NCBI RefSeq assembly: GCF_004123195.1
Contig: NZ_SDLI01000011.1
Span: 62,001-126,000 of the forward strand
DNA: 64,000 bases
Direction of reading: 5' to 3'
DNA from: Ammoniphilus sp. CFH 90114
GTDB taxonomy: Bacteria; Bacillota; Bacilli; Aneurinibacillales; RAOX-1
Within the stretch, counting starts at the first letter, position 1. The number at the start of each line of letters is the position of its first letter. A program made the position numbers and the translations under genes. Below the pieces are notes generated by a model. That model was not told the origin of the DNA. It was given only the letters and a program-made list of their open reading frames with translations, and made no database searches. This document shows positions 26,184 through 35,600 of this stretch, in pieces.

Positions 26184-28232
26184 TTATTCCTCTTCTTCCT
26201 CCACCTCAAACCTCTTCACATTCTCCATTAAAGCTATTACCTCGATCTCCATGGAGCGAATTTGTCCTATAAAGGCACCCATAAGCTCACTTTGACTTAG
26301 AGTCGTAGAGGCCACTTCCTCACAGCTTGCAGCTGATTGTTGAGAGATTGAGGAAATATTCTTCATGAGTGCTAGAATCGCATTTTTTTGACCTTCCATT
26401 TCCTGTGCTTCTTGGTTGAGTTGATACAATTTCTTCTGATTTTCTAGCAAACTATGCTGAATCGCTTCAAAGGCCTTTTGCGTACGATCAATCATGGTTT
26501 CTTGTTTTTCGTAAAGTCCCTGAACTTCACCCGTTTGATTCGTTACCGTTTTCATCTTATCTCTTGTTAAACCAATGATAACTCCGATTTCCTTCGATGC
26601 CGTTTGAACTTGCTCAGCTAATTTACGAATTTCAGAGGCAACGACCGCAAAACCACGGCCAGCATCGCCCGCACGAGCAGCTTCTATTGAAGCATTCAAT
26701 GCTAATAGATTCGTTTGATCTGCAATATTCGTGATCAATTGAACGATTTGGGTAATCTTTTCCGATTCTTGGTCTAAGTCGGCTATATTTCGAACAACCT
26801 GGTGGAGGTAATCCGTGCTCTGCTTAGAGTTATCCGTTAGCTCCTCAACAATTTGCTGGCCTTGTTTCCCATGCTTTACAGATTCCTCCGTAGCTCCATG
26901 GGTCACCTGGACCGTATCGATCACTGTTTTAATCTTATCCGCTAAAACCGAAGCCACCTCTGCTCCACTTTGAATGTCTTGAGCTTGATGTGAAGATCCA
27001 CTTGCGACTTCATTAATGGCCTTCGTAATCTCAGCGGAAGCCTCTTGAACGACGGAAGCATCATTCTTAATGGAAAGCATGGATTGCTGAAGCGTACGGC
27101 TGGACCCTTTTACCCCTTCAACAATACTTCCAATCTGATCGATCATCGTATTAAAGCTAAGGGATAGCTGACCTACTTCATCACGAGAGGTCACTTGCAC
27201 ACGCACATTTAAATTCCCTGTTTCCACTTGCTTCATTACGCCCATGAGTCGATGGATAGGTCTTGTAATTCCCCTTGTAATTAAGAAGGCAATCACGATA
27301 GCGACAAGGATAGAAACCAGAGTATAAATCATTGTGTTATCCTTAATAGCTTCAAGCTGATTAAGAAGCGTACTAATCGATAGATGGGTAACAAGAACCC
27401 ATCCAACTTGGTTTATGGGTTGTAAAACGAGTAAGGATTCCTCACCCTGGATAGATTGTTTCACAACTTGTGGTTCTGCTTCTTCTACTTTATTTTCAAG
27501 TGCTTGAAGGGCCAACTGAGCTAGCTCCTCATCAATAGACATTTGCGAATTTAAAACGTTCTGTTTTCCTTCGTTAAGGATCATGAACTCGGTTTCAGAT
27601 CCCTCTTGATCTGCACCCATTTTTTTCTTTAACCCTTTTACATTGAGATCAATCTTGATTACACCGATAGACTTAAGGGTTCCGACATCCTTTACCGCGC
27701 GAATTAAACTAACAACTTCTGTTTTTCCAAGATAATTGGTCGTATGGGCCCCTAACCATTGATCCTTTCCATCATGTTGCATTCCAAGCTTGTACCAATC
27801 CTCTTGAAGATAGGTCTGCTGATTCTTTACAGCATGGGGAACGGTTTGACTGCCAATCACTTCTCCATTAGCCCCAAAAAGAAAGATCCCCTGCATTACG
27901 GTTCTATCACTGTTTAAAGCTAAACCCATCAGATTCTTCTCCACGTCTCCCACGAGCTTCATTTTATCATAAGAGCTCATGCCAACCGTGTTAGTAGATA
28001 GGACTGATCGCACCTGATCATTCATAAATAATTGCATGGATAAGTTCTTAACCCCAAGTACAATATCATCCAAATTCGTCCCTTTGAGTTCCAACTGCTG
28101 TTGAACCATTTCTACTTTGTTGCTCTCTACTATACTAGCCGACTTTTGATAGCTTAGTAGACCGACTAGAATCAACGGTGCAGAGATCAACAGCACAAAA
28201 GACGCGACAAGCTTCGTCATAATTCGGTTCAT
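26184..28232 (-). CDS. Methyl-accepting chemotaxis protein with dCache-like sensor
   Basis: The protein has 682 residues: a first membrane segment (about residues 8-27), an extracellular Cache-type sensor (about 30-285), a second membrane segment (about 295-320, [15 protein letters not shown]), a HAMP domain, and a cytoplasmic signalling domain with the conserved hairpin tip ([20 protein letters not shown]). It would send ligand signals to CheA. The ligand is unknown. Both flanks have terminators, so it is monocistronic. AAAGGGGG lies about 11 bases before the ATG. Confidence 0.93.
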   Translation of the reverse strand: MNRIMTKLVASFVLLISAPLILVGLLSYQKSASIVESNKVEMVQQQLELKGTNLDDIVLGVKNLSMQLFMNDQVRSVLSTNTVGMSSYDKMKLVGDVEKNLMGLALNSDRTVMQGIFLFGANGEVIGSQTVPHAVKNQQTYLQEDWYKLGMQHDGKDQWLGAHTTNYLGKTEVVSLIRAVKDVGTLKSIGVIKIDLNVKGLKKKMGADQEGSETEFMILNEGKQNVLNSQMSIDEELAQLALQALENKVEEAEPQVVKQSIQGEESLLVLQPINQVGWVLVTHLSISTLLNQLEAIKDNTMIYTLVSILVAIVIAFLITRGITRPIHRLMGVMKQVETGNLNVRVQVTSRDEVGQLSLSFNTMIDQIGSIVEGVKGSSRTLQQSMLSIKNDASVVQEASAEITKAINEVASGSSHQAQDIQSGAEVASVLADKIKTVIDTVQVTHGATEESVKHGKQGQQIVEELTDNSKQSTDYLHQVVRNIADLDQESEKITQIVQLITNIADQTNLLALNASIEAARAGDAGRGFAVVASEIRKLAEQVQTASKEIGVIIGLTRDKMKTVTNQTGEVQGLYEKQETMIDRTQKAFEAIQHSLLENQKKLYQLNQEAQEMEGQKNAILALMKNISSISQQSAASCEEVASTTLSQSELMGAFIGQIRSMEIEVIALMENVKRFEVEEEEE

Positions 28233-28325
28233 TTCTGGTTAATCCCCCTTTCTTTTTGAATATTGGGTTTTTAATAATTTTACAACAATTAGGAAAAAAT
28301 TCCTACTTTTTTTATCTTGATTAAA

Positions 28326-28356
28326 CAAAAAAAAGATAGCAAATCTGCTATCCTTT
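28326..28356 (-). terminator. Rho-independent terminator after the TIM-barrel-like gene
   Basis: The minus strand reads GATAGCA-GATT-TGCTATC followed by eight or more T. Confidence 0.8.
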
Positions 28357-28368
28357 TTCGTTCTTATA

Positions 28369-29268
28369 CTAAAAGCTGAGCCAGCTCTTTAGGTCATGGA
28401 CTGCCATCCCCCCAAAGCTAGAGCTTCCCTTGTAAGCATCCCTTACTATCCTTAATTGCTGGTCCATATGAAGCCGCCCTTCTTCATAAAAGGTAACCGA
28501 AGCTGCTTCAACTGAAGGATTCGTTTCTACGGCAATGAACACCTTTTTTCCAGCTATTCGTGCCCACTCCATTTCTTGTTTGACAATCACCTGAATCATT
28601 TCAGCAGTGTCTCGGTAGGCCATGATCGTAACTCCGTCTACCTTTCGTATAATCCATTCAGCCAAGTACCCTTGACCATCCTCGTTCTGATAGGCAATCT
28701 CATCAAACCAAAACGGAATGTCCACTTCCATCGGCAAACCCAACTGTTTGGCCTGTCTATAACTCCGCTCCAACCACTGTTGATAGCTCTTTATTATCCC
28801 GTTTCTCTCTTCCTCGTTCTCCCAGCCAGGTAAGAGGTAGGGTTCAACATCTAAGTGTATCCCTTTAAACTTTTGATTGGACTTTGAGGCCTTCTGGTAC
28901 TCCATTACCCATTGGAAGAAAGCATCCGTCTCCGTCCCTGCAAGCACCCAATCTGGCCCACCGCTTAAAGCGTGAACTTCCACATTCTTGGCTGATAGCT
29001 TTTGTATGAAGGTTTGGTATGATTTTCGAGCCACTGATGGATGGATTTGCAGGTAAAGATGTGTTACTTGTTTTTGTTCTAAAAAAGTTAAGATCCGCTC
29101 CTGGTCTGATTCAATTAAATCTGTATGCCACAACCATGTCGCTAATGTCATAACTTCCTCGTTTCCTTGCTTTTTCTGTGGCTTCGTAGCCTGCACACTG
29201 GAGACAGTACTTGTAAATACGATGGAAAGGAACAGCACACCCAACAACAAATACTTTATCCATCTCAT
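28369..29268 (-). CDS. Exported glycosidase-like TIM-barrel protein
   Basis: The protein has 299 residues. The ATG at 29268 (MRWIKYLLLG) is chosen because AAGGAGG stands upstream. An in-frame ATG at 29331 would place the start in the structured leader. A signal peptide precedes a (beta/alpha)-barrel-like sequence with LATWLWHTDLI, GIHLDVEPYLLPGW (an Asp-x-Glu pair as in GH18-like clans), DIPFWFDEI, DGVTIMAYRD and VFIAVETNP. These strand-end acidic residues suggest a glycoside hydrolase or an inactive relative. No exact family is recognised. It may act on wall or exopolysaccharide. Confidence 0.7.
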   Translation of the reverse strand: MRWIKYLLLGVLFLSIVFTSTVSSVQATKPQKKQGNEEVMTLATWLWHTDLIESDQERILTFLEQKQVTHLYLQIHPSVARKSYQTFIQKLSAKNVEVHALSGGPDWVLAGTETDAFFQWVMEYQKASKSNQKFKGIHLDVEPYLLPGWENEEERNGIIKSYQQWLERSYRQAKQLGLPMEVDIPFWFDEIAYQNEDGQGYLAEWIIRKVDGVTIMAYRDTAEMIQVIVKQEMEWARIAGKKVFIAVETNPSVEAASVTFYEEGRLHMDQQLRIVRDAYKGSSSFGGMAVHDLKSWLSF

Positions 29269-29272
29269 AAAT

Positions 29273-29360
29273 CGAGCCTCCTTAAATAGAGCCAAAGGAC
29301 TTCCATTAAGGAGATCCCGGCAGCATAGCAACCCTACGGCAAGAAACCACTTAGGCTCGA
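29273..29360 (-). ncRNA. Riboswitch-like structured leader of the TIM-barrel-like gene
   Basis: On the minus strand GAGCCTAAG (29358-29350) can pair with CTTTGGCTC (29297-29289), closing an outer stem around two inner hairpins (CGTAG-GGTTG-CTATG, and GGATCTCC-TTAAT-GGAAGTCC). The same 5' segment, CGAGCCT, can instead pair with AGGCTCG at 29279-29273, which includes the Shine-Dalgarno sequence. Two mutually exclusive pairings right before a start codon are typical of translational riboswitches. No known class is recognised. Confidence 0.4.
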
Positions 29361-29539
29361 CAAGTTTGCCTTTATCAGTTTTTGAGTTACTTATCCAATT
29401 ATACCAGGGAACTCCAGTTTTATGATGTATAAAATATCACGGAAATTTGCAAACCGTTGACAAATTTTAAAAAATATTATATTTTCAACCATGTTGCATT
29501 ATTTTTGGTATAGATAAAATAAAGAAAAGGGGAAAAACC

Positions 29540-32219
29540 ATGAAAAAAGGAATGACATTCTTCCTGTCCTTGCTCCTGATGTTCTCATTGCTCACACCTG
29601 CTGGGTATGCACAGGATCAAGCGGTAGAAGCCGTTACCGGCACTGAACTCAAAGTAAGCAACCACTTAATCTCTATGACGGAAACCAGAGAGATTGAAGT
29701 CGAACTCGACTTTGGTAAGGAGATCGAGCTAAGCGAATTAAGATGGACTTTTGGAGGAAAGCCACTACAGCAATGGAAAAAGTGGGATGCCAAAGCCAAT
29801 GATTACAAAGGTCATCACCTTTAGCCAAGCGCCAAAGTATGTTAATGGAACAACAAAAATTCAAGCTAAGATCAAGTTTGACTTACTTTATGGAACAACA
29901 GATCTATCTCCAAGAAGCGTCCGTGTCCTCTACCCGGCCCTACTTGGAAACTATGAATTGAAGGCTTGGAGCGGTAAAGAGACGGCTTCAACCACAATGA
30001 AACTGAACGTCTATGACAGCTATCTCACCTATGATGAATTAAAGCCTGAGATTGATAAGATTACAACGGAGGCCAAAGATGGCCGCTATATCGGTTATCA
30101 ATCCATTGGAAAAAGTGTAGAAAACCGTGACGTGCATTTTGTGGTTTTAGCTAAGGATAAGGCTTCTGTTGACCAATATTTAAACGAAATAGCTCCTTTA
30201 AAGGTAGACAACCCTGCTGAGCTTCAAAAGAAATTAAAAGATGGTAGTTTAGAAGATTATAAGATTCCTGTTTGGTTTAATAATATCCACCCTGACGAAG
30301 CACAAGGTGTGGATGCTATTGTCGAGCTATTCCGCCTCTTTGCTACTGAAAATGAAGTAGCGTATAAAACAACCGATGCTAAAGGGGTAGAACAAACCAT
30401 TACGATCCCTGTAGAGGAAGCACTAGACAATCTTATTTTCCTATTTAATTTCACACAGAACCCGGATGGTCGAGTACATAACCTTCGACGTAATGTTAAT
30501 GACTTCGACTTAAACCGTGATAATGCTTACCAAACCCAAATCGAAACACAAATTATGGCCCAAACCATGTCAAAATGGCTGCCGATTTCTATGATTGATT
30601 TCCATGGTTATTACAAAGAGTTTGTTATTGAACCTTGTACACCGCCCCATAACCCTAACTATGAGTATGATCTTCTTATGGACGGGATGATTGAACAAGC
30701 CCATGCCATGGGTAAAGCTGGTGTTTCTAATACCAAATACGATAGCTATTTAATTCCACTTGAAGGTTGGGAAGACAAGTTTGATGATGCAACTCCTTCT
30801 TACACTTCTACCTACTCCATGTTCCTAGGGGCCCTCGGACATACGGTAGAAATTCCGGACCTAAATCAAGAATCTTACCATGCTTTAGTTTATACCGGCC
30901 TTGCTGCGGTCAAATACAACATGGATCATAAAGAAAAACTATTTAACAACCAATTAGAAATCTATAAGCGTGGTGTATCAAGTGAAGATAACACCAAGGT
31001 AGATCAATGGCTTATTAATGCGAAAAGAGAAGTAATCGGAAGAGATCGTGTTGAAGGCCAAAACTTTTTCCCTGAGTATTATGTACTTCCAGTGGATCAA
31101 AAGCTTCAAAAGAATCCACTAGAAGCACATAAAATGGTAGAATACCTTCTTCGCAACGGAGTAAAAGTAGAGCAATCTACTGAAGCCGTAACAGTTGGAA
31201 ACGTAACTTATCCTGCTGGAAGCTACGTGGTTGCGATGAATCAAGCTTTGCGTGGATTTGTCAATACGGCCTTATTTAATGGAACGGATGTATCCGATTG
31301 GGCTGAAATGTATGCCGAAATCGTATTGAACTTCCACCACTTACGTGGTTTTGACCGCGCTGAAATTCGTACGGAAGGTGCTTTTGCAGGAAAAACCTCT
31401 AAGGTTGAAAAAGTAGTTTTGCCACAAACTACTGTACCTGGTCAAGCTACTTCTTATGTGATTAAGAACACCAACAACGATGCTATTAAAGCTGTAAATC
31501 AACTACTGAATGCCGCCAAGTCTGTCAGCATTACAGAAGACAATGGTACGGGATATGAATATGGAGACTTTGTCGTTTCTGCAGTAGATCTTCATGCAGT
31601 TAAGGACGCTTTCTATCTCCAGGTTGTGCCGTTCGACAACTTGGGTAAAACAAGAGAGCTAAAGCAAGTTAAAGTAGCCAATGTTGGATCTGGGCAAACG
31701 AAGTTTGTATTGGAACAATTAGGCTTCACTCTCGTCAAATCTAGCAAAGATGCCGATGTTATCGTCGATGATGCCGGGAAGGTAAAAAAGGACGATTTAG
31801 CATCTGGCAAAGCCTATATTGGTATCGGTAAGAGTGCACTAGAAAACGTGACCAAGCAAAACCTACTTCCTGGATTTAAATACTCTCAAACAGCCGGAAG
31901 TCGTGCAAATCACGAAGGATTGGTAAAAGCCAATATCATTCAAAACAGTGTCATCACTGGACCTTATAACAACAATGAACTTCTTTATGTTGCAACCGGA
32001 TCTTGGATTACCCAAGTTCCAGAGGGTGCACGCGCACTAGCAAAAGTAAGTACAGATAAAGACTTCTATCTTGCAGGCTGGTGGCCTGGCAATGAAGGAT
32101 TAAAAGGCCAAACACTCGCTATAACGAATGGCCAAATCACCTTGTTTGCCAATGACGTGACTCACAAAGCGCATAACCAGTTCGCATACAGAATGCTAGC
32201 GGGAGCGATATTTCAATAG
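29540..32219 (+). pseudogene. Exported M14-type zinc carboxypeptidase-like protein, frame broken near codon 90
   Basis: A first frame (29540-29824) encodes a signal peptide (FFLSLLLMFSLLTPAGYA) and about 70 more residues, then stops at TAG. The rest of the protein continues in the +1 frame from about 29790 to 32219, about 810 residues. The second part holds the M14-like zinc site: HPDE with His and Glu, DFHGYY with the third ligand, and TVEIPD as the probable catalytic Glu region. As the sequence stands, the enzyme cannot be made with its signal peptide unless the ribosome shifts frame. The stop site reads CTT TAG C, which resembles the prfB +1 shift site. A mutation or sequencing indel is at least as likely. 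No other damage is visible over 2.4 kb. Confidence 0.8.
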
Positions 32220-32229
32220 GTAAAGTACT

Positions 32230-32269
32230 GGCTGCAAACTTGCAAATATAATCCCAAACTTGCAAATAT
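32230..32269. repeat. TGCAAATAT-type intergenic repeats, copy cluster 1
   Basis: Two copies of AAACTTGCAAATATA (32237-32251 and 32256-32270) lie directly after the M14 gene, with a related CAAGTTTGCAG near 32325. The same motif recurs at 44126-44178 and 45190-45248. Confidence 0.7.
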
Positions 32270-32270
32270 A

Positions 32271-32295
32271 GGCCTGATCGACAATCGATCAGGCC
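32271..32295 (+). terminator. Strong hairpin after the M14 gene
   Basis: There is a perfect 11-bp stem GGCCTGATCGA / TCGATCAGGCC with a 3-base loop. The T tract is weak (TTACCCAATTTT), so termination efficiency is uncertain. Confidence 0.6.
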
Positions 32296-32376
32296 TTACC
32301 CAATTTTATACAAGAACACCATCCAAGTTTGCAGTATTAACTTTCCTTCCCATGACAAAAAAAGACTTAAAACACC

Positions 32377-32406
32377 AAATGTCGTTCTTTACAAAGAACG
32401 ACATTT
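32377..32406. terminator. Inverted repeat, probable terminator
   Basis: AAATGTCGTTCTT / AAGAACGACATTT form a 13-bp stem around a short loop. An A run lies shortly before it on plus and a T-rich stretch after it, so it may work in both directions. Confidence 0.5.
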
Positions 32407-32468
32407 CATTATACGATATGAATAATACCTAAATAATAGAAAGTAGGGATCGATAAGGAGGAGTATAC

Positions 32469-32615
32469 ATGAAATTACGTGATCGGTGGCACTTATTTTG
32501 GATGGGGTTTCATCAGCTGCTCCTGGATAGTTGCATTGATAAAAAGGAGAGATCTACTATTCGCAAGAAGATTATGTATCATCAGGAGAGAGTCAATACC
32601 AATGTACTAGATTAG
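32469..32615 (+). CDS. 48-residue protein, paralogue of the next gene
   Basis: A strong AAGGAGGAG lies 6-8 bases before the ATG. The product (MKLRDRWHLFWMGFHQLL ...) shares the pattern WH-x-FW-(x)2-FH-(x)2-L-(x)3-CIDK-x-E ... K-(x)2-YHQ with the 50-residue protein at 32697-32849. No signal peptide or membrane segment is clear. It is basic and rich in aromatic residues and histidine. The function is unknown. The duplication and strong ribosome-binding sites argue that both are real genes. Confidence 0.65.
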   Translation: MKLRDRWHLFWMGFHQLLLDSCIDKKERSTIRKKIMYHQERVNTNVLD

Positions 32616-32696
32616 AAGAGTTCGTTTTTAAGAAAAAAGGCTCATGGAATTAAAAGCGCTTACAATGTATAATCATATTAAAAGGGGGCGTGATTA

Positions 32697-32849
32697 ATGG
32701 AAATGTTAACAAACCTACACCATAAATGGCATCGTTTCTGGGCGTATTTTCACCATACCCTTATTCATGATTGTATCGATAAGGACGAGCAGAAAAAACT
32801 CCAACAAAAAGTGGCCTATCATCAGTATCAAATGCAGAAACTAAGATAA
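32697..32849 (+). CDS. 50-residue protein, paralogue of the previous gene
   Basis: AAAGGGGG precedes the ATG. The product begins MEMLTNLHHKWHRFWAYFHH and has DCIDKDE and VAYHQ at the same positions as its neighbour. TATAAT at 32669-32674 could be a -10 box of its own. The conserved CIDK and histidines suggest a metal- or protein-binding role, but nothing firm can be said. Confidence 0.65.
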   Translation: MEMLTNLHHKWHRFWAYFHHTLIHDCIDKDEQKKLQQKVAYHQYQMQKLR

Positions 32850-32857
32850 TCCATCTG

Positions 32858-33016
32858 TTACTTGGCGTTCGAAATCATAGCGACTCTCAATTGATTCACG
32901 ATGTCTTGTACAATTTGCTCTGTATTTAAGTTGTTTTCCGCTTGGCTCTTCTGATAAATTTCAATAAGTATATCCTGTACGGTCTTTTGATCTAGCACCG
33001 GTATTTGGGTTTTCAT
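32858..33016 (-). CDS. 52-residue acidic helical protein, unknown
   Basis: The ATG at 33016 is preceded by CGGAGT. The product (MKTQIPVLDQKTVQDILIEI ...) ends AMISNAK and is probably one or two amphipathic helices. It converges on the second micro-ORF with only 8 bp between stop codons. Coding status rests on the start context and on a codon pattern without rare codons. No family is recognised. Confidence 0.45.
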   Translation of the reverse strand: MKTQIPVLDQKTVQDILIEIYQKSQAENNLNTEQIVQDIVNQLRVAMISNAK

Positions 33017-33136
33017 TTGTCATACTCCGTTTACCTTCAATTTTTTTCCTTTTCCTACAATAAATATTATATTCCTCATTACTTCACTCTAGCAATCATT
33101 AGTATTCTCCATAATTCGACATGAGTACAGACGAAC

Positions 33137-33169
33137 AAAGCATTCTGGGCCATTAACCCAAAATGCTTT
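33137..33169. terminator. Inverted repeat with terminator shape
   Basis: AAAGCATTCTGGG / CCCAAAATGCTTT form a stem of 13 with one mismatch. A TTTTCTTATTT tract follows on plus. It lies between two minus-strand genes, so its use is unclear. Confidence 0.45.
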
Positions 33170-33183
33170 TCTTATTTAAAACG

Positions 33184-33210
33184 AAAAAAACTGCCCATCT
33201 CTGAGCAGTT
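33184..33210 (-). terminator. Rho-independent terminator after Pmp3 gene
   Basis: The minus strand reads AACTGC-loop-GCAGTT followed by seven T. Confidence 0.75.
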
Positions 33211-33222
33211 ATGTTCCCTCCC

Positions 33223-33420
33223 TCATCGGTATCGCTTATGACTATCCACAATCATTTTCGCTCGTTTATCTGCTTTCTTTTCGTGTACAACGAAGACTGC
33301 ATGTATGGCTCCTGGAAACCAAAAAAACAGCGTCAAGACCAAATTTAATATGGCCTGAAATGGTTTTCCACATAGTAATACAGCTACCGGAGGAAGAACA
33401 AGAGCAATGAGATACATCAT
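33223..33420 (-). CDS. Pmp3/YqaE-family small membrane protein
   Basis: The 65-residue protein has two hydrophobic segments (LIALVLPPVAVLLCGKPF and ILNLVLTLFFWFPGAIHAVFVV), with the typical turn and the FFWFPGAIHA signature of the UPF0057 (Pmp3) family. It is a small proteolipid of the plasma membrane linked in other organisms to salt and cold stress. GGGGAG stands upstream, and two adjacent ATGs (33420, 33417) are possible starts. Confidence 0.88.
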   Translation of the reverse strand: MMYLIALVLPPVAVLLCGKPFQAILNLVLTLFFWFPGAIHAVFVVHEKKADKRAKMIVDSHKRYR

Positions 33421-33580
33421 CCATGATCACTCCCCTTCCTTTCATATTAGTATGTATTACGGATGAGGGTTGTTCCATGTTTCAACCAGATGGGCCCAAT
33501 TTATCATTAATTAGAAAGTTAACAATTGACATAAAACATTCATTACTTTATCATCACAATAATTACTTTTTACTTTAAGG

Positions 33581-34960
33581 ATGAGGCTAGTGCTAGATCA
33601 ACATGCAACATTTCATTATCTACGCCGCAAGATCTTTTTACTTCTTGCTGCCTTAACGCTGTTTGTCATTGGTGTTATACTCTCCACTCTACTTGGACCT
33701 GAACATATCCGTTTACTAGATGCTGTCTGGATGGTAGAGGTTACGCGAATGGCCAACCCTCTGCTCATCTCCTCTATCTTTGCTGTGGTTTTCAATACCG
33801 CTCAGTCATTACCCCATTATTTGGGTTTGTTTTTGTTCTGTGAAGTCATCTCAACCTCGATCAAGCGTCGTTGGCTGGCTGTTGTTGTCCCCTTACTCTT
33901 CCTATTGATTACTCATAGTCTGTTATTTCTATACTTCCCTAATGACTTTTATTATAGCGGTTCAGCTGTGCTGCTCATTCTGGGAATTATAGCTGTTAAT
34001 CAAATAGGTAGAGAGTTGCCTGGTATTGGGTGGAAGATTCTTATTTTATTTCAATATCTACTAGCTATTGAATGGTTAGATATGGTGAAATGGCTGACAA
34101 GCTTTGGGTTTGGTACCCGTCGGATCTCCCTTAGAATTAAACAGTTAGCTGAAGCTTATGGAGTAGACTCGGGACTAAGCCTCTTCTCACTCTTGCTGTT
34201 TTTTGTTCTCCTCTTGTCTGCAGGGATTACCTGTCTTCTCATTCGCATGATGAAGCATACAGAACAAGAGAAACTAAGGGTCCAACAGGTTAAGTTAAAG
34301 ATGGCTCAAGCTCGTTCAGGTCAAGAGGTTCTTTTCCTTGTTCATGATCTTAAAACCCCTCTCACCTCTATTAGAGGGCTTAACTCTCTTGTTCAGTTGA
34401 GGGCCCCGGACAAAAAGGTCGAAACCTATTCCGAGAAGATCGAACAGTCAATCGCTCATATGAACAGTATGATTTCAGAGATTCTATTTGAAGAGAAGAG
34501 AACACTCGTCAGTGTACACGAAATCATTGATACGGTTCGTTCTACCCGATCCGGAGGATCACTAGGCTCTTTTGATGTCGATGTAAAAGGGGAGATGCCT
34601 CTCCTCTACGTCAACAAAACTCGAATCGTTCGCACCCTTATTAATTTACTAAATAACTCTTTTGAATCGACAGTAGATGTTCCTAATAGGAAAGTCGGGC
34701 TGCTTGTGGAGCGCTCAAGGAATGAAGTTCATTTTTCCATTTTTGATAATGGAAAAGGAATCTCTCAAGAACATATCAAAAAAATCTGGGATCTAGGCTT
34801 CTCTACCAAGGATTCAGCCGGTGCGGGCCTCGCTTTCGTAAGACAGGTCATTGAAGGCCACCAAGGAAAACTTACGGTTCGAAGTACAGAAGGGGAAACG
34901 GTGGTTACCGTCATCCTACCTAAGGGGGAAGCTCATGACGAAAATACTCATTGTGGATGA
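33581..34960 (+). CDS. Membrane sensor histidine kinase
   Basis: The protein has about 459 residues, with at least six hydrophobic segments in the first 225 residues and no obvious extracellular sensor domain. A kinase core follows: phospho-acceptor His255 in FLVHDLKTPLTSIRG, N-box NNSFESTVD, G1 DNGKGIS and G2 GAGLAFVRQ. The sensor may detect a membrane-borne or intramembrane signal. The ATG at 33581 lies directly after AAGG, and a GTG nine bases downstream has better spacing to AAGGA and may be the real start. It overlaps the response regulator gene by 26 bp, showing translational coupling. Confidence 0.92.
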   Translation: MRLVLDQHATFHYLRRKIFLLLAALTLFVIGVILSTLLGPEHIRLLDAVWMVEVTRMANPLLISSIFAVVFNTAQSLPHYLGLFLFCEVISTSIKRRWLAVVVPLLFLLITHSLLFLYFPNDFYYSGSAVLLILGIIAVNQIGRELPGIGWKILILFQYLLAIEWLDMVKWLTSFGFGTRRISLRIKQLAEAYGVDSGLSLFSLLLFFVLLLSAGITCLLIRMMKHTEQEKLRVQQVKLKMAQARSGQEVLFLVHDLKTPLTSIRGLNSLVQLRAPDKKVETYSEKIEQSIAHMNSMISEILFEEKRTLVSVHEIIDTVRSTRSGGSLGSFDVDVKGEMPLLYVNKTRIVRTLINLLNNSFESTVDVPNRKVGLLVERSRNEVHFSIFDNGKGISQEHIKKIWDLGFSTKDSAGAGLAFVRQVIEGHQGKLTVRSTEGETVVTVILPKGEAHDENTHCG

Positions 34961-35567
34961 TGATCCAATGATTCGCTATACCTTACAAGAAATATGTGAG
35001 TTTGCGGGCTTCGACTCCCTAGCTTTAGAAAATGGAAAAGAGGCTTGTGAACGGTTTAATGAAGACGAATTCGAAGTGGTTTTAGTAGACTACTATATGC
35101 CGGAGATGGATGGTCTTGAGACTGTAAGAGCCTTGAGAGAGATGAGCGAGCAGGTACCGATTCTTGTCTTGACCGTCGATGAACGCGAAGAAACCGTTCA
35201 AGGTTTCTTTGAAGCAGGCGCCACCGACTTTTCGCTAAAACCGGTTCGAGCCCCTGATTTGATTTCACGTTTGAACCTGCATCTTGAGCTTTCCTCCATG
35301 AAGCGCCACCAACAGAATAAGCGTCGCGAGGTATGGGTTACCAAGGGAATTAGCGAAAATACGATGAACCTGATCGTCCAGTTTCTCAAGGAACAAACTC
35401 AGCCCGTAACGATTGAGGAAATTACAGAAGGGGTTGGTTTAGCCTATCCGACCGTCCATCGCTACATCGCCCAATTAATGGACGAAGAAGCCGTGGAAGT
35501 AATTCCTCATTATCGTAAGGTGGGGCGACCTAAAAATCAATATTTGTGGAAAACAGCAAAAAGCTAA
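34935..35567 (+). CDS. Response regulator (CitT/DctR-like)
   Basis: The protein has 210 residues. The ATG at 34935 is used because AAGGGGGAAG precedes it and the receiver domain starts at once (MTKILIVDDDPMIRYT). The phospho-acceptor Asp is in VLVDYYMPEMDG and the conserved Lys in SLKPV. The C-terminal part (VTIEEITEGVGLAYPTVHRY, VGRPKNQYLW) is a helix-turn-helix as in CitB/DcuR-type regulators that control carboxylate uptake. The target genes are not evident. The terminator follows right after the stop. Confidence 0.9.
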   Translation: MTKILIVDDDPMIRYTLQEICEFAGFDSLALENGKEACERFNEDEFEVVLVDYYMPEMDGLETVRALREMSEQVPILVLTVDEREETVQGFFEAGATDFSLKPVRAPDLISRLNLHLELSSMKRHQQNKRREVWVTKGISENTMNLIVQFLKEQTQPVTIEEITEGVGLAYPTVHRYIAQLMDEEAVEVIPHYRKVGRPKNQYLWKTAKS

Positions 35568-35585
35568 GCCCATCGGCTTAGCTTT
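35560..35585. terminator. Bidirectional terminator between response regulator and amidohydrolase
   Basis: There is a perfect 11-bp stem AAAGCTAAGCC / GGCTTAGCTTT with a 4-base loop. It starts within the last codons of the plus-strand gene. Confidence 0.8.
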
Positions 35586-35600
35586 CATTCATGCAAGGAG

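Noticed and set aside
29273-29360. Known riboswitch classes (c-di-GMP, SAM, TPP, cobalamin, guanidine, T-box) for the leader
   Set aside because: None of their core sequences is visible on either strand, so it was kept only as an unclassified structured leader.
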